A stretch of DNA of 64,000 bases. Source: Tulasnella sp. 424. Lineage: Eukaryota > Basidiomycota > Agaricomycetes > Cantharellales > Tulasnellaceae. The translations under genes and the position numbers were made by a program. The notes beneath the pieces were generated by a model. That model saw only the letters and a program-made list of their open reading frames with translations, did not search any database and was not told where the DNA came from. Positions 35,717-48,000 of this stretch are shown one piece after another. How positions within the stretch are numbered: the stretch's first letter is position 1; each line of letters starts with the position of its first letter. Where the stretch lies: assembly GCA_019633425.1 (NCBI GenBank), contig WSUB01000017.1, positions 310,001-374,000 of the forward strand, in the 5' to 3' direction.

Positions 35717-37194
35717 TCACCAGCCGTTTGCGCCCCGAAGATCGACATCTCGTGCCATCTCCAGCAAAACCGGTCCTAAGGTCATCTCTTATAGTAAGTG
35801 TGGGGTGTTTTGTCCGGAGTCTGTATGATAGTCGTCCGCAGATTTGAAGATGTGGACTGAAACAATCAAGAATGTGACTGATGCGTGACACTCGCAGCTT
35901 ATCCTCAACCTCCTTCCCTCTCTGTCAATTATCGTGGAGTCTCCGAACCTCCACTTACGCTCTACACGAGCTCCAGCCTCCCTCTGCCGGCCCCGCCGCC
36001 CTAAATGTCTGTTTGTCCCTTGACACCCAGCTCTCGTTCCCCCCTTCCGCCACTTCTTGCTTCGCCAACTCCTCAAAAAGCTTCTCTTGCACTCCTTTCG
36101 CTCCATTCTATCTTCTAGCGGAGGCTGAATCTCTCTCTCTTTTCGTTTCACTCTCTCTGGCTTGAACAGGCAGCTAGATGCAAGGGAGGGATTATTGCGA
36201 GGTTGCTTCTCAATGGAAACCAAGATAACGGATTCAATTCAGCCGCCTACTTAAGTACTTACGGCCCCTGCTTCCACCGCGAAACAGCGCCTCGACCAAC
36301 GCTGTCTACAGTCCCCCTAGTCAGCCCGCTGTGATGAAAAAAGGCCCGGAAGCAATTCTGAGAGACTTTCCCCTAGGAGGCCCTACCCGGTGCGGGTAAT
36401 GACCAGCGCTCATCGCAGCGCGGTTAATTCGCTACCCTGTGGAGAACTGCAGCTATCTTGTAAATCCACTATGAAAGCCCATTAAGAAGACTTGAGGCGT
36501 GCCCGAATTTGCAATTGTCCTCCAAAGCCTGGACATGTCTGACGGGCCTTCATTCACCGCCACCGGTACCGTGTGACGCGTGATAAACCTTATGAGGCAC
36601 GACTCAACCGTCGCGACAACCTCCAACCACAACGGGGTTCAGTCCTGCATGCTGGCCGTTCAAACCCCCTTCCTCCTCGCGGCCGAATTTAACCTGAGGA
36701 GCTTGGTGCTGTGGATTGCTTGATCGTATCGCACTGGACTACTTGAGGTGTTTATTTCAAGCAAAACGACCTCGGCTTCGTCACTTAGACATAAGGGAAT
36801 TTCAAAGTGAAGTCCGGAACACGTGCAGGGCAAACAGCCCCTCACAGCCCGTTGCCTCGATGTAAACTGCGAGGTAGCAATGCTGTGAGCACTCCAGGGG
36901 TCTTTTTAGGCTCGCAGATTCACCTCCGCTTCCTCCGTGAAACCTCTTTCTCTTGCTTACCCTTACCTTCCGGGCTCTGGACACTCACCGCTGACCATCG
37001 ACCCATAGTATCACTCCTTCTCTCTCCGCTAAGCCCTTGATGAAAGAGAAAAGCTACTCTGCCAACGTTCTTCGTTTGGCCCGATTCGACCCAATTGGTT
37101 TTCGCGGTGGATTAAAGCTGAGCGCCAAGTTGGTGCGTCGCGTCCGAATGTTCGAAGCTTAATTCTAACGATCAATCGCTTGTAGAGGGCGAGA

Positions 37195-40100
37195 ATGAAG
37201 AAGCTCGAGAAATGGCGAATTCGTCCTTCCGCGATCAAATCTCCCAAAGCCGCCCGCCAATTCCATGGGGGCCACGCGACAGTATCAAAAGCCTTTCTGC
37301 ATGGTGACAACGAAGACGAAGAGAAAAGAGATTGGACCTGCATCAAATATCGGTCATACAGGTTCTCCTGGGCGAGGGAAGCTCTGCAATTATGCCGCCA
37401 ATCCCCCGAATCCGATAACCATATTCGAGGGGCTGTGGACCACCCGCGAGACGCCGAAGGGGAGCTTGATAAGGAAGAAGATGATGACGAGAAGGATCAC
37501 GGGGCTGATGCTCGACTTTGGTGGGGAGAGGTCAGTCGTGATTGCTTTCTCTGTTGCTTTCGAATAACCGTTGAGCGGATTTCGAACCCCGATTTCAAAG
37601 TTCGTAGCGGTAAAGAAATCGAGAATGGGAGATAATAAAGATCTAGAGCGAGTACTGAGAGTAAGTATCCTCCGTTTAGCTCCGTAAAGTCATCAGGAGC
37701 TAAGCTCTTCCAGTTGGCACTCAGGGAAACCGAATTCCTAGTTGAACTTGATCATCCAAACATCGTCAAGCTCAAAGGGTTCGTCGAAGACGTATCCAAG
37801 GATATAATTTGGCTGGTATTCCCTTGGGCGGACAAAGGAAATTTGAAGGACTTTGTCGCTTCAAAAGATTGGGAAATTCCAGAACGGATCTCTTTGGTAA
37901 GACCAAAGGACTCATTGTTGAACCGACTCTGAGGATTCGTACCCTAGATCAACGATGTGGCGAGTGGATTGGAATATCTTCATAGCCGAAAGCCTCCCGT
38001 ATGCCACGGCGATCTCAAGTCGGTAAGTTCCAGATGCGGGATGATAATACGCTTGACAAGCTTAGTCCTGAACCATGCAGTACAATGTATTAGTAAACTC
38101 GGAGCACCACGCAATGATTACCGACTTTGGCTCTGCTAGTCACTTCAAAGAACATGATCCTAACAGACAACCGGGGCTGGTCCAAAACCAACAGCAGCCG
38201 CTCCAAGCAATCTTCTCGACCCTCAGCAAAACTATATCCCTTACTGGGAATCTATACACCCTTCGCTGGGCTGCGCCAGAGCTGCTCAATGAAGACCAAA
38301 TAAGTCTCTGGAGTGATATCTGGGCATTGGGATGGATCGCCTATGAGGTATGTAAACCTCTGATTTCGACTCCGACGGGTGCCCGAGGCTTACACATTCG
38401 CTTCAAAAAGGTTTTGACCAATTCGATCCCGTTTCAAGATGTCCCAACGGACGCCGTTGTTGTCGAACGCGTCATCAAAGGAGATCTTCCACCCATGAAT
38501 GAGCATGCTCGCGTGTCGTTATTTGAGAAGCTTTGCACCCTTATGACGATGTGTTGGAACAGCAATCCTAGCGAAAGACCGACGGCCAAGGACTATCTGC
38601 AGGTCATCCGTGATATGGTTAGTGATGTTGGTTTGTAGTTCGCGGAACAATTGACTCATTATGATATAGCCGATGGTCGTTCCAAACGAAAGACGCTTGT
38701 CATATTCCACGTTTTCCGGCAACTTCTCCTCTGAAGTTCTGATGCAGCGGGGAAGGGGAGCCCGGAAGTCCGGTGACCCTGGGATGGGGTTAGCCTGCTT
38801 CAACGAGGCTCATCGGATCTACTCTAAGATCGACGATAGGGCAGGCAAAGCCAGCGCTCTGAGCTGTCTCGCTGAGCTGCAGTTGGATCGAAAGGAGTAC
38901 AGCGAGGCCATCAAACTCTACTCCGAGACCCTGCAAATTCATACCGACATTGGCAACATGGAAGGCAGAGCCTCGGCTCTGTGGGGTCTAGCTGAGGTGT
39001 ATCGGCTTCGAAGGGAGTCCGACAAGGCCACCGCGCTCCGCTCCGAGGGGGTGCAAAGCCGTACCGACATCGACGACAGGCGAGGCCGAGCCGATGCTCT
39101 GTGGGACCTCGCCGAGGTGCGTCGGCTTCAACACAGGTACGACGAGGCCATCACGCACTACTCCAATGTGCTGCAAATCCACACCGATATCGGCGATGGA
39201 ATGGGCCAGGGCTCCGCGCTGTCAGGTCTCGCTCAGGTGCATCAAGTTCGAAAGCAGTACGCCGAAGCTATCAAGCTTTACTCCAAGGCCCTGCAAATCC
39301 GTCCCAACGTCGACGACAGTCGAGGCCAAGCATCCGCTCTGTTAAGTCTTGCGGGAGTGCATCAGGTTCGAAATGAGTACGCCGAAGCTATCAAGCTCTA
39401 CTCCGAGGCCCAGAAAATCCGTCCCGACATCAGCGACAGTCGAGGCCAAGCATCCGCTCTGTTAGGTCTTGCGGGAGTGCATCAGCTTCGACACGAGTAC
39501 AACGAGGCCATCGTGCTCTACTCCGAGGCCCTGCAAATCCATACCAACGTCGACAACACGGAAGGCAAAGCCTCGGCTTTGTGGGGTCTAGCTGAGGTGT
39601 ATCGGCTTCGAAGGGAGTCCGACAAGGCCACCGCGTTCCGCTCCGAGGGGGTGCAAAGCCGTACCGACATCAACGGCAGGCGAGGCCGAGCCGATGCTCT
39701 GTGGGGCCTCGCCGAGGTGCGTCGGCTTCAACACAGATACAGCGAGGCCATCACGCACTACTCCAAGGCCCTCCAAATCCATATCGACGTCAACGACAAC
39801 CGAGGCCAAGCATCCGCGCTGTCAGGTCTCGCTCAGGTGCATCAGGTTCGAATGGAGTACGCCAAAGCTATCAAGCTCTACTCCAAGGCCCTGCAAATCC
39901 ATGTCGACGTCAACGACAATCGAGGCCAAGCATCCGCGCTGTCAGGTCTCGCTCAGGTGCATCAGGTTCGAAAGGAGTACGCCAAAGCTATCAAGCTCTA
40001 CTCCAAGGCCCTGCAAATCCATATCGACGTCAACGATAGTAAAGGCAGAGTGCTCGCTCTGTTAAGTCTCGCTCAAGTGCATCAGCTTCGACACGAGTAT

Positions 40101-42362
40101 AACGAGGCCATCGCGTTCTACTCCGAGACCCTGCAAATCTGTACCGACATTGGCCACAAGCGAGGCCAAGCCTCCGCTCTGTGGGGTCTCGCGGACGTAC
40201 ATCAGCTCCGAAACGAGTACAGCGAGGCCATCACATACTACTCCGAGGTCCTGAAAGTCTGCACCGACGTCGATGACACGCAAGGCAGAGACTTCGCGTT
40301 GCGGGGTCTAGCTGAGGTGCATCGCCTTCAAAAAGAATACAACGAGGCCGTCGTGCTCCGCTCCGATGGGCTCCAAATCCGTACCGACATCGACGACAGG
40401 CGAAGCAGAGCGGACGCTCTGTGCAGTCTCGGCGAGGTGCAGCGGCTTCGAAAGAATTACAGCGAGGCCATCGCGCACTACTCCAAGGCCCTGCAAATCC
40501 GTATCGACATCGACGACAGAACAGGCCAAGCCTCCGCTCTGTCAAGTCTCGCTCAGGTGCATCAGGCTCAAATGGAGTACGCCGAAGCTATCAAGCTCTA
40601 CTCAAAGGCCCTGCAAATCCGTCCTGACGTCGAAGACAGTCGAGGCCAAGCATCCGCTCTGTTAAGTCTTGCGGGAGTGTATCAGCTTCGACATGAGTTC
40701 AACGAGGCCATCGTGCTCTACTCCAAGGCCCTGCAAATCCATACCAACGTCGGCAACATGAAAGGCAAAGCCTCCGCTTTGTGGGGTCTAGCTGAGGTGC
40801 ATCGGGTTCGAAACGAGTCCAGCGAGGCCGTCGTGCCCCGCTTTGATGGGCTGCAAACCCGTCCCGACATCGACGACAAGCGAAGCAGAGCCAACGCTCT
40901 GTGCAGTCTCGGCGAGGTGCAACGGCTTCGAAAGAAGTACAGCGAGGCCACCGCGCACTTCTCCAAGGCCCTTCAAATCCGTACCGACATTGGCGACAGA
41001 ACAGGCCAAGCCTCCGCTCTGTCAAGTCTCGCTCAAGTGCATCAGGTTCAAATGGAGTACGCCGAAGCTATCAAGCTTTACTCCAAGGCCCTCCATATTC
41101 ATCTCGACGTCAACGACAGTCGAGGCCAGGCATCCGCGCTGTCAGGTCTCGCTCAGGTGCATCAGGTTCGAAAGGAGTACGCCGAAGCTATCAAGCTCTA
41201 CTCCAAGGCCCTGCAAATCCATATCGACGTCAACGATAGTAGAGGCAGAGTGCTCGCTCTGTTAAGTCTCGCTCAAGTGCATCAGCTTCGACACGAGTAT
41301 AACGAGGCCATCGCGTTCTACGNNNNNNNNNNNNNNNNNNNNNNNNNNNNNNNNNNNNNNNNNNNNNNNNNNNNNNNNNNNNNNNNNNNNNNNNNNNNNN
41401 NNNNNNNNNNNNNNNNNNNNNGCAGAGTGCTCGCTCTGTTAAGTCTCGCTCAAGTGCATCAGCTTCGACACGAGTATAACGAGGCCATCGCGTTCTACGC
41501 CGAGACCCTGCAGATCTGTACCGACATTGGCCACAGGCGAGGCCGAGCCTCCGCTCTGTGGGGTCTCGCTGATGTGCATCGGCTCCGAAACGAGTACAGC
41601 GAGGCCATCCCACGCTACTCCGAGGTCCTGAAAATCTGCACCGACATCGGTGACACACAAGGCCGAGCCTTCGCTCTGTGGGGTCTCGCCGATGTGCATC
41701 GGCTTCGAAACGAGTACAGTGAGGCCATCACACACTACTCCGAGAATCTGGAAATCCGCACCTACATCGGCGACCGGCGAGGCCAAGCCGACGCTCTGTG
41801 GGGTCTCGCCGATGTGCATCGGCTTCGACACGAGTACAGCGTGGCCCTCGCGCACTACTCCGTGGTCCTCCAAATCCGTACCGAAATTGGTGACAAGCAA
41901 GGCAGAGCCGATGCTCTGTGGGGCCTCGCTGAGGTGCATCGAGTTCAAAACGAGTACAGCGAAGCCATCGCACTCTACTCCGAGGCCCTACAAATCCGTA
42001 TCGACATCGGCGACAGAACAGGAAGAGCCGACGCCCTGTTAGGTCTCGCCGACATACGTAGACACCAGAATTGCCACGATGATGCGACATCTCTGTATGA
42101 ACAAGCAGCTGAAATATTTCAACAATCCGGAAACGGTGATGCAGCAGCTTGTGCGTTGAAGAACGCGGCCGACACCCATCAACGACCCGAGCTCGTTCAA
42201 GCAGCGTCAGGTCTTTCCCAGGTATTTGGCTATCTGATCCCCCATTATAAGTGCACCACGACGATGTCCCAAACAATTCAACGCGGGAATCTGCCTCGGT
42301 GCTCCGTCAAACCAATTCTAAATCCCTCCCCTCTCCAACTTGAACTCCCTAACCCCCAATGA
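37195..42362 (+). CDS. protein kinase fused to a long 40-residue TPR array
   Basis: Exons 37195-37530, 37601-37660, 37714-37896, 37948-38022, 38081-38347, 38411-38617 and 38670-42362 give 1606 codons, including a 99-N gap. Kinase domain (about 90-375): beta-3 FVAVKK (113-118), 'ELDHPNIVKLKGF', catalytic loop HGDLKSYN (213-220), DFG (233-235) and WAAPELL. It looks TKL-like and active, although the glycine loop is not clear. From about residue 420 run about 26 units of 40 residues (120 bp) of the type 'ASALWGLAEVHRLRNEYSEA'. They have the TPR pattern (W/L-G-Y-A-P positions) seen in LGN/MalT-type arrays. The TPRs probably bind partner proteins that control the kinase. The last 55 or so residues after the array look unstructured and might include a retained intron. 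Confidence 0.85.
38820..42120 (+). repeat. tandem 120-bp repeat encoding TPR units
   Basis: The period is exactly 120 bp across 3.3 kb with no frame-breaking indel. Phrases such as CTCGCTCAGGTGCATCAGGTTCGAA and CTCTACTCCAAGGCCCTGCAAATCC recur almost unchanged. Higher-order copies also exist: 38941-39240 resembles 39541-39840 (600 bp apart), and 40381-40620 resembles 40861-41100 (480 bp apart). Confidence 0.9.
41323..41421. other. assembly gap (99 N) in the TPR array, flanked by a 78-nt duplication
   Basis: The 78 nt before the gap (41245-41322) recur immediately after it (from 41422). This is the same size and layout as the gap in F-box B. Collapsing them keeps the 120-bp period and reading frame. 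The true repeat number here is unknown. Confidence 0.85.
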
Positions 42363-42764
42363 CAACGTGACTAGCCAAAGTACCGCTCTCCCACCACTAA
42401 CATCGATACCTCGGCAAGATGATCAGGAACAGCCACCCTCCGGCCTCGACATACTCCCAGCAGCTTCACCACACTTCTTTAAATGATTTAGTTGGGTCCT
42501 GGTGGATGAATTTGAATATATAGCACTTTTGCAAATTGAACACATACATTTTGGAGCTGAATTTGGGAATGGCGCTCAATAACCGAATGCGAGCCATAAA
42601 CAATCCCTGCCCGACTTGTTTTTGCTTTTTCACACATCATATGCTTCCAAATTCGACCCTGTTCCGTAGTTATTATGACAGCGAGAGAGGGAAAGACAAG
42701 AGGACGAGTCCTTCGGTCCCACCCGTACTTCACTGACACGATTCCTGCAGCCCGGGTTCCGGCT
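42363..42764. other. convergent intergenic region
   Basis: Lies between the stop codons of the kinase-TPR gene and the minus-strand membrane protein gene. Nothing beyond AT-rich 3' flanks was seen. Confidence 0.55.
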
Positions 42765-44584
42765 TCAATACGCTAGAGCAACTGTGTCTCTTAATGTATC
42801 CAAAATTACCTGGGGTTCGGTATTATCAGCTAGTCTGTCCAAGAGTCGAGTGTGAAACCGCAACTCACCCTTGGCTGGGCGAATTCCCAAGACACTTTGC
42901 CGTCCGGGCCCATCCTAGGGGTCGAGTTCAGTGACTGCCTCTTGAACAGCGGCGTTATACTCACCCCAACGTAAAGTTGAATGCAGCCTGTATAGCCCCG
43001 TCAATGAAGCTCCAATGTGGCATGAATTCTAAACGTATGCGTACCATCCAGCTAACCAGATCGCTTCCCAATTGGTCGCACTGTTGGCGAATCTACGCCC
43101 TATGTCAAATACCGTAGCATTTCAAATAACAATGACCTACCTGATCGACGATTGTCACTGTCGGGCCGATGGCGACAACCAGTTCGTTGAGCGAAGCAAC
43201 AACTTCTATGACTTCTGCTTCGGGAACACAGCGACTTCCACCTAAAGTCCGACACCAAATTCCTTGCGATAAATGTGCTTGCTTGACCGATTGCATCCAG
43301 TCTCTAGCGGCCGATAATAACGCTAACGACTGTCCTCGTAGTCGCTGACTCTGCCCTACACACTCTTGGGTATGCCGTATTGCAGTTTGCACGTTTCCTG
43401 AAGTCTCACGAGCCACAGTGAGAACTGTTGGATAAAGATCTTGGCGTTCTCGCACACTCCGATAAATCTCAGCCTTGAACCTTGAAACAGGCTCCTCAAA
43501 TCGCTGACTGAGAAATCCGTACTTCCCAGTCTAGTCAGGACCGCAGTCAGTCGTGAAGAAGGGATATTACGCTCAACTTGATAAGACAGTGACTGTAGAA
43601 TATTGCTGATTTGAGATCTTGTGCGATCTCTTGAGCTCTTGATTTCGGACAAGGAAGGAAGAAGCTCTTCGAGTCCTTGTGCCCAGTTGGGAACACCGAG
43701 GCCCCGGTTTGGCCTCGAAACGCTAAAATAGGCATCCGAAATACTAAAACAAAAATAAAATTTAGCCCTGGACAAGAGCACTCTCTAAAGAAAGCATCGG
43801 CGTACAGTCTCTCAGTATCAACGTCTATTACTAGTTCTCCGAGTCGTCTCATCCCGTCCACCAGTTCTTTCGTCTTTGGTAAGGGGTTTGGCCTGTCTTG
43901 TCTCGGAGTCGTGCGAGGAGCTGACGGCCACACGTTTTTCTGGTTTCCTAGCCACTGCGCGTACTCCATGCTCGCCTTGTAGCGGTATATACAGCTCGAG
44001 CCACCGACCACCATACACCAAACATCACCAGCATGATGTGCGATGCCTTCTGCGAGTACCTTCAGTCCCACTAGACAGTCGGCCGAGGACTTGACGAGGT
44101 ACGTTGCGGCTGCGACTCCTTCGGCGACGTCGGATGTGAGCTGTTCAACGGCTGGCTTGTATTGAACTGCGACGACTGCGACGACAATGAGAAGCAGAAT
44201 GGTACATGTTGCGAATCTTGGAGAGGCCTCGAGGTGCACTGCGGCGATCCACGGTTTACTGGGGGAAGCTTCTTGGTCTGCCTGCTCATATACCGGAGAC
44301 AGTTGTGGATCTTCTGGCGGAGGGGCGGTGATGTGAACCAAGGCGGTTGGAACACCGCCCGTGCTGTCTTTGGAGCCGTGAAAGCCCCCAAAGCGGCCAT
44401 CGAAGTCGGAATATTTCCAGGTCGACATAGTACCTGCTTGAGAGGTGCTTGTATCGTTAATGTGCGAAGGGGCACCTAATGCGGGGACAGGAATCGAATA
44501 ATATAAGGCTGCTTGTAAGTGTACGCATCCCGAAAATGCCGGGAGGCGCTCAATCGATGGCGGAGTCATTTGGATGCCCGGCAT
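42765..44584 (-). CDS. single-pass membrane protein of unknown function
   Basis: Exons read downward: 44584-43782, 43722-43578, 43503-43141, 43080-43045, 42987-42965, 42914-42869, 42809-42765. Phases agree, giving 486 aa. One strong transmembrane helix lies at about 124-142 (FATCTILLLIVVAVVAVQY), after a polar, Pro-containing head. The region after it is Ala/Val-rich and helical ('VEQLTSDVAEGVAAATYLV'), followed by long amphipathic helices ('FKAEIYRSVRERQDLY', 'RLRGQSLALLSAARDW') that could form coiled coils. I do not recognise a family. A second in-frame ATG (residue 53) could be the real start. The small 3' exons (36 and 23 nt) are inferred from phase and splice sites. Confidence 0.65.
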
Positions 44585-45033
44585 GCACCGTATCTAAACC
44601 TTAGTGGTTTCCTCTCATTGTTCGGTTATCTAGACAATGATATAGAAGGAAGCGATGCTGCTTGATTCCGGACGGAGGGCCTCACTCGTGAGCTAATGAC
44701 GGGCAGAAGGCGCAGGCGGCTTCGGGATGAATCGAGGGGGCTGTGCTTGGACCCTATTCAAGACTGCCAAGATTCAAAAGGAATTTGTCCCCTGAGGCGA
44801 GGATAGGCGCTTTAGGAGCGGTTAAAGCGATGCCAAGGGTCGAAATCTGGGCCTCCCTGTGAGCTCGGTCCCTGCCTCCTCGGCCTGTTCCCTAGGCCTC
44901 AAGGGGCCCGATAATGGCTGTCAATGAATTGACGTTCGTGATATAACGAGCACAGAATGAAAGTGTACAATTCGGGGAGAATACAAACTGCAACGGATAC
45001 GGACCGAGATCCACAATATTAATCTAATGCCCT
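44585..45033. other. intergenic between membrane protein and antiporter A
   Basis: About 450 nt of GC-rich sequence, with no ORF and no repeat recognised. It holds the upstream region of the membrane-protein gene and the 3' flank of antiporter A. Confidence 0.5.
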
Positions 45034-48000
45034 TTACGCTTCCATGCTGGTTGAAGTTGCCGACGCCTGCATGACCAACAGGCCGGCCGATACCCGTGAA
45101 ACCATAAAAGCGGTAGCTACATCTCCCAAAGTGTTCCTCATTTCGTTCCCCAAGCCACCGTGTTTACGGCCCTCCTCCTCGTCCAAAAGAATCTTCATTT
45201 CGTCGTGGTGAGATTCTGCTGCCAGGCGCTTGCCACGTCCCACAACCACAATCAGTCGCCTTTCAGCTGCAACTTCGGAGGCCTTGTCTACAAGAGAGTG
45301 GAGTGGCTTCGGAGATGACAGAGAAGTAAACGTAACGCGGGTGAGGGCGTCTTGAACTTGGGGTGTATGCTGGGGTGCAATGGCGTCGGGGTCTTCCTGA
45401 GGTGCGTATTTGAACCAGCAAATGTTGTCAGCCGTATCCGAAGCAAGTCGGGTCTGAGTCGTAACATTGGGATAAATCGTATCGGCCATTCGAGGAATCT
45501 GGGATGAATGCGGGAATTAGCTCCATCATCCAGGTTCGGTGAAGACGGGAACGTAGACTTACCGAGTGGAGAGTGTCCGTAATCGGTAGACCGTGTTCTC
45601 CAGCAGTCCCAGAGAGATGAGCTTGCTCAGGTAATTCGAGTTTAGCCCTGTTTTCGCCTTCTGAATCGCTCATGAGCGCTTCTTTAGTAACTCGAATGAT
45701 GGTAGCTGTGACTTCCGGCCTCTCGCACAGCTGCACGACAAACTCCAGCGCCAGTCGATCATCTGGTCCTCCAAAGAAGGGTATAAGCAAGTGAGCCTTC
45801 GAGCCGAGGATATGACCTTGCTGTTGCACCGCTTGGTTGTCCACGAACAAGCCAACATCGGCCGGAGCCGAAGCGTACAGTCGACGAATGAAGTGCGAGT
45901 GTGCAACGGATGTAAGCTTCTCGTGGCGGGTCAAAGTCGTGGAATGGGGTGCTCCGCCCGTGGCACCCGGGCTGCTTGGTCCAGCGAACAGCCCAGCAAG
46001 AGGGTTGCTTGTGTGTGTCGCCTGGGGTGGTGCGCCATGGCTTTCTCCGCTGATCGTCGTCGGGTGAATGGTGAGAGGGACCCCTCCATGCTGTCCACCT
46101 ACAAGACCCCTCAATGGCGATGCCCAGCTGAGTAAGATCAGCTGAGACGAACTCTCCTCTGCGACGAACCCGACCCGCTCGTGGTATGTGTCGTAGGTCG
46201 CTACTGCAAGCCGATTGTCAACTTCCATGTCGTTGAGACCGGCGAACATATGGAAGACGTTGAGGAGAGGGTCGCGGACCATGAGCTCCTCAGGGACCGA
46301 GGACCGCATCAAGTCGGAAGTACGATCCGTCAATTCGACGAGACGAAGAGCAGTGACGGTGGTCTTCTTATTGTCAGTTGCGGGTTCTCGAGAGCGGCGG
46401 GGAGATGGGGGATGAGTGGAATGACCGATAGAGGGTGTCTTGGTCGGCGCCGGGAGTTCCTTCGCGGGTCGAAGGAGTTGGGTGATGGCCATCGCACTCG
46501 GCATATGTCCCATTCTGTCCAACACCACCAAGAACCGTTCCTTCCTCTCTGATGAAAGACGCAAAGCTCCCTTCTCTCCTTGCCCTCCAGAGAGGTTAGC
46601 GAAGTTAGCTCCGGTGGCAGCGGCACGTGTGCGGAGATGAGGTGGGTACAGCCACACAGCGACCGGTGTACTAAGCAAACGAATACCCGTCAAAGGTCTG
46701 GGTTGCGCGGCCGCTGAGAAACTGAGACGCGTACGTACCATGCGAACGTGAGGACAACGGCTTCTAAAACGAACATACTGAAAACCCGGGTATCCAGAAT
46801 ACCGGCTTGGAGACCGACGTTGAGGACGATAAGCTCGATGAGACCTAAAGGAGCCGGATGGCAAGCTTGAGAAATTCTGCAACGGGGGTGTCTGTAGGAA
46901 CAAAATCACCTTTGCAAGACATGAGCGTTCCGATTGTGAACGACTCTCTCCAGCCGAATCCGGCAAATCTGGCAGCAATGCTTCCACCTAGGCGGTGCAG
47001 TGTCAGGATACCCCCCCCCCCTGGAGAAGCTAGACTACCTACCGAAGAATTTTCCAATGTATGCAACCACCAAGATCATAATAGTGTATCCCCAAATCAA
47101 GCCAGTGTTCAGGAGACCGAGGTTAGTGCTGAGTCCAGAGATAGTAAAGTACTAAGAAAATAAGAGGATGTCAGAGCCAGGCTCCCGTGAAAGGTTATTC
47201 CACACACCAAGGGTAGGAAAATGATTGCAACCATGTCTTCTAGCTTTTCCGTGATAGTGATGTTCAAGTTTCCATCGCGAGGCTAGAGAAACGGAAGTGC
47301 CGTTCAGATCCATGAACTCTTGGGGAAGTTGGAGGGGGTTTACGAACGATAGCAAGCCCAGCCAAGAATCCGCCGAAAATGGCATTCACACCTGGGAGGC
47401 GGACGATCCAAGGATGGTTAGTTCACGTTGTAAACCAGGTTCCCGAGCCCAGGCTTACCAATCGCATCAGTCATAAAGGCGCTTGCAAAGACGAGCAAGA
47501 TCGTAGCGGTCATAAAGATTGGAGTCGGGCCTTTTTCAGTCGAGCCTGTCCAACGGGCGAACCAGGTGAAGAACCATCGGCATGGGTAGAGGATGAAGAG
47601 GACCCATGCAACCTGACACAACCAGGTGAAGGGTGAGCGTCCATTGAAACATGGCAGAACGAAGGGTCGCAAGACGTACAGAAACGAGGAGGATGTACAA
47701 CGCGGTCAAACCGGAGCTAGCGTTGACGAGCGCGACGGTCAAAGCGAGGAGAATCCATCCGACCTGTAGAGTGGTTAGTCAGCCCCAAAAGGTCCTGATG
47801 CGAAAAATGCTCAACGCACAATATCGTTTCCAACACCGGCGCTGAGCACGATGATCCCAATAACATCGTCTAGGAGTTTGAGCTCGGTGAGGATGCGGCA
47901 AAGGACTGGGAACGCAGTAATTGAGTATGCCTGTCGAAAATCAGCACCTTTAGGGACGGCTGGTTCGTTTACGATATATGTGATAGAAGACTCACCACTC

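Larger units (their letters stand above)
34123..37194. other. gene-free region with a fold-back element
   Basis: 3.07 kb without a supportable gene. The centre (34536-35716) is the fold-back repeat described separately. The parts to either side (34123-34535 and 35717-37194) show no domain or repeat. The last few hundred bases form the upstream region of the kinase-TPR gene. Confidence 0.6.

Noticed and set aside
35600..35830. Short open frames at the outer ends of the fold-back arms on both strands as a transposon gene
   Set aside because: They are simply translations of the inverted-repeat arms and carry no transposase motif.
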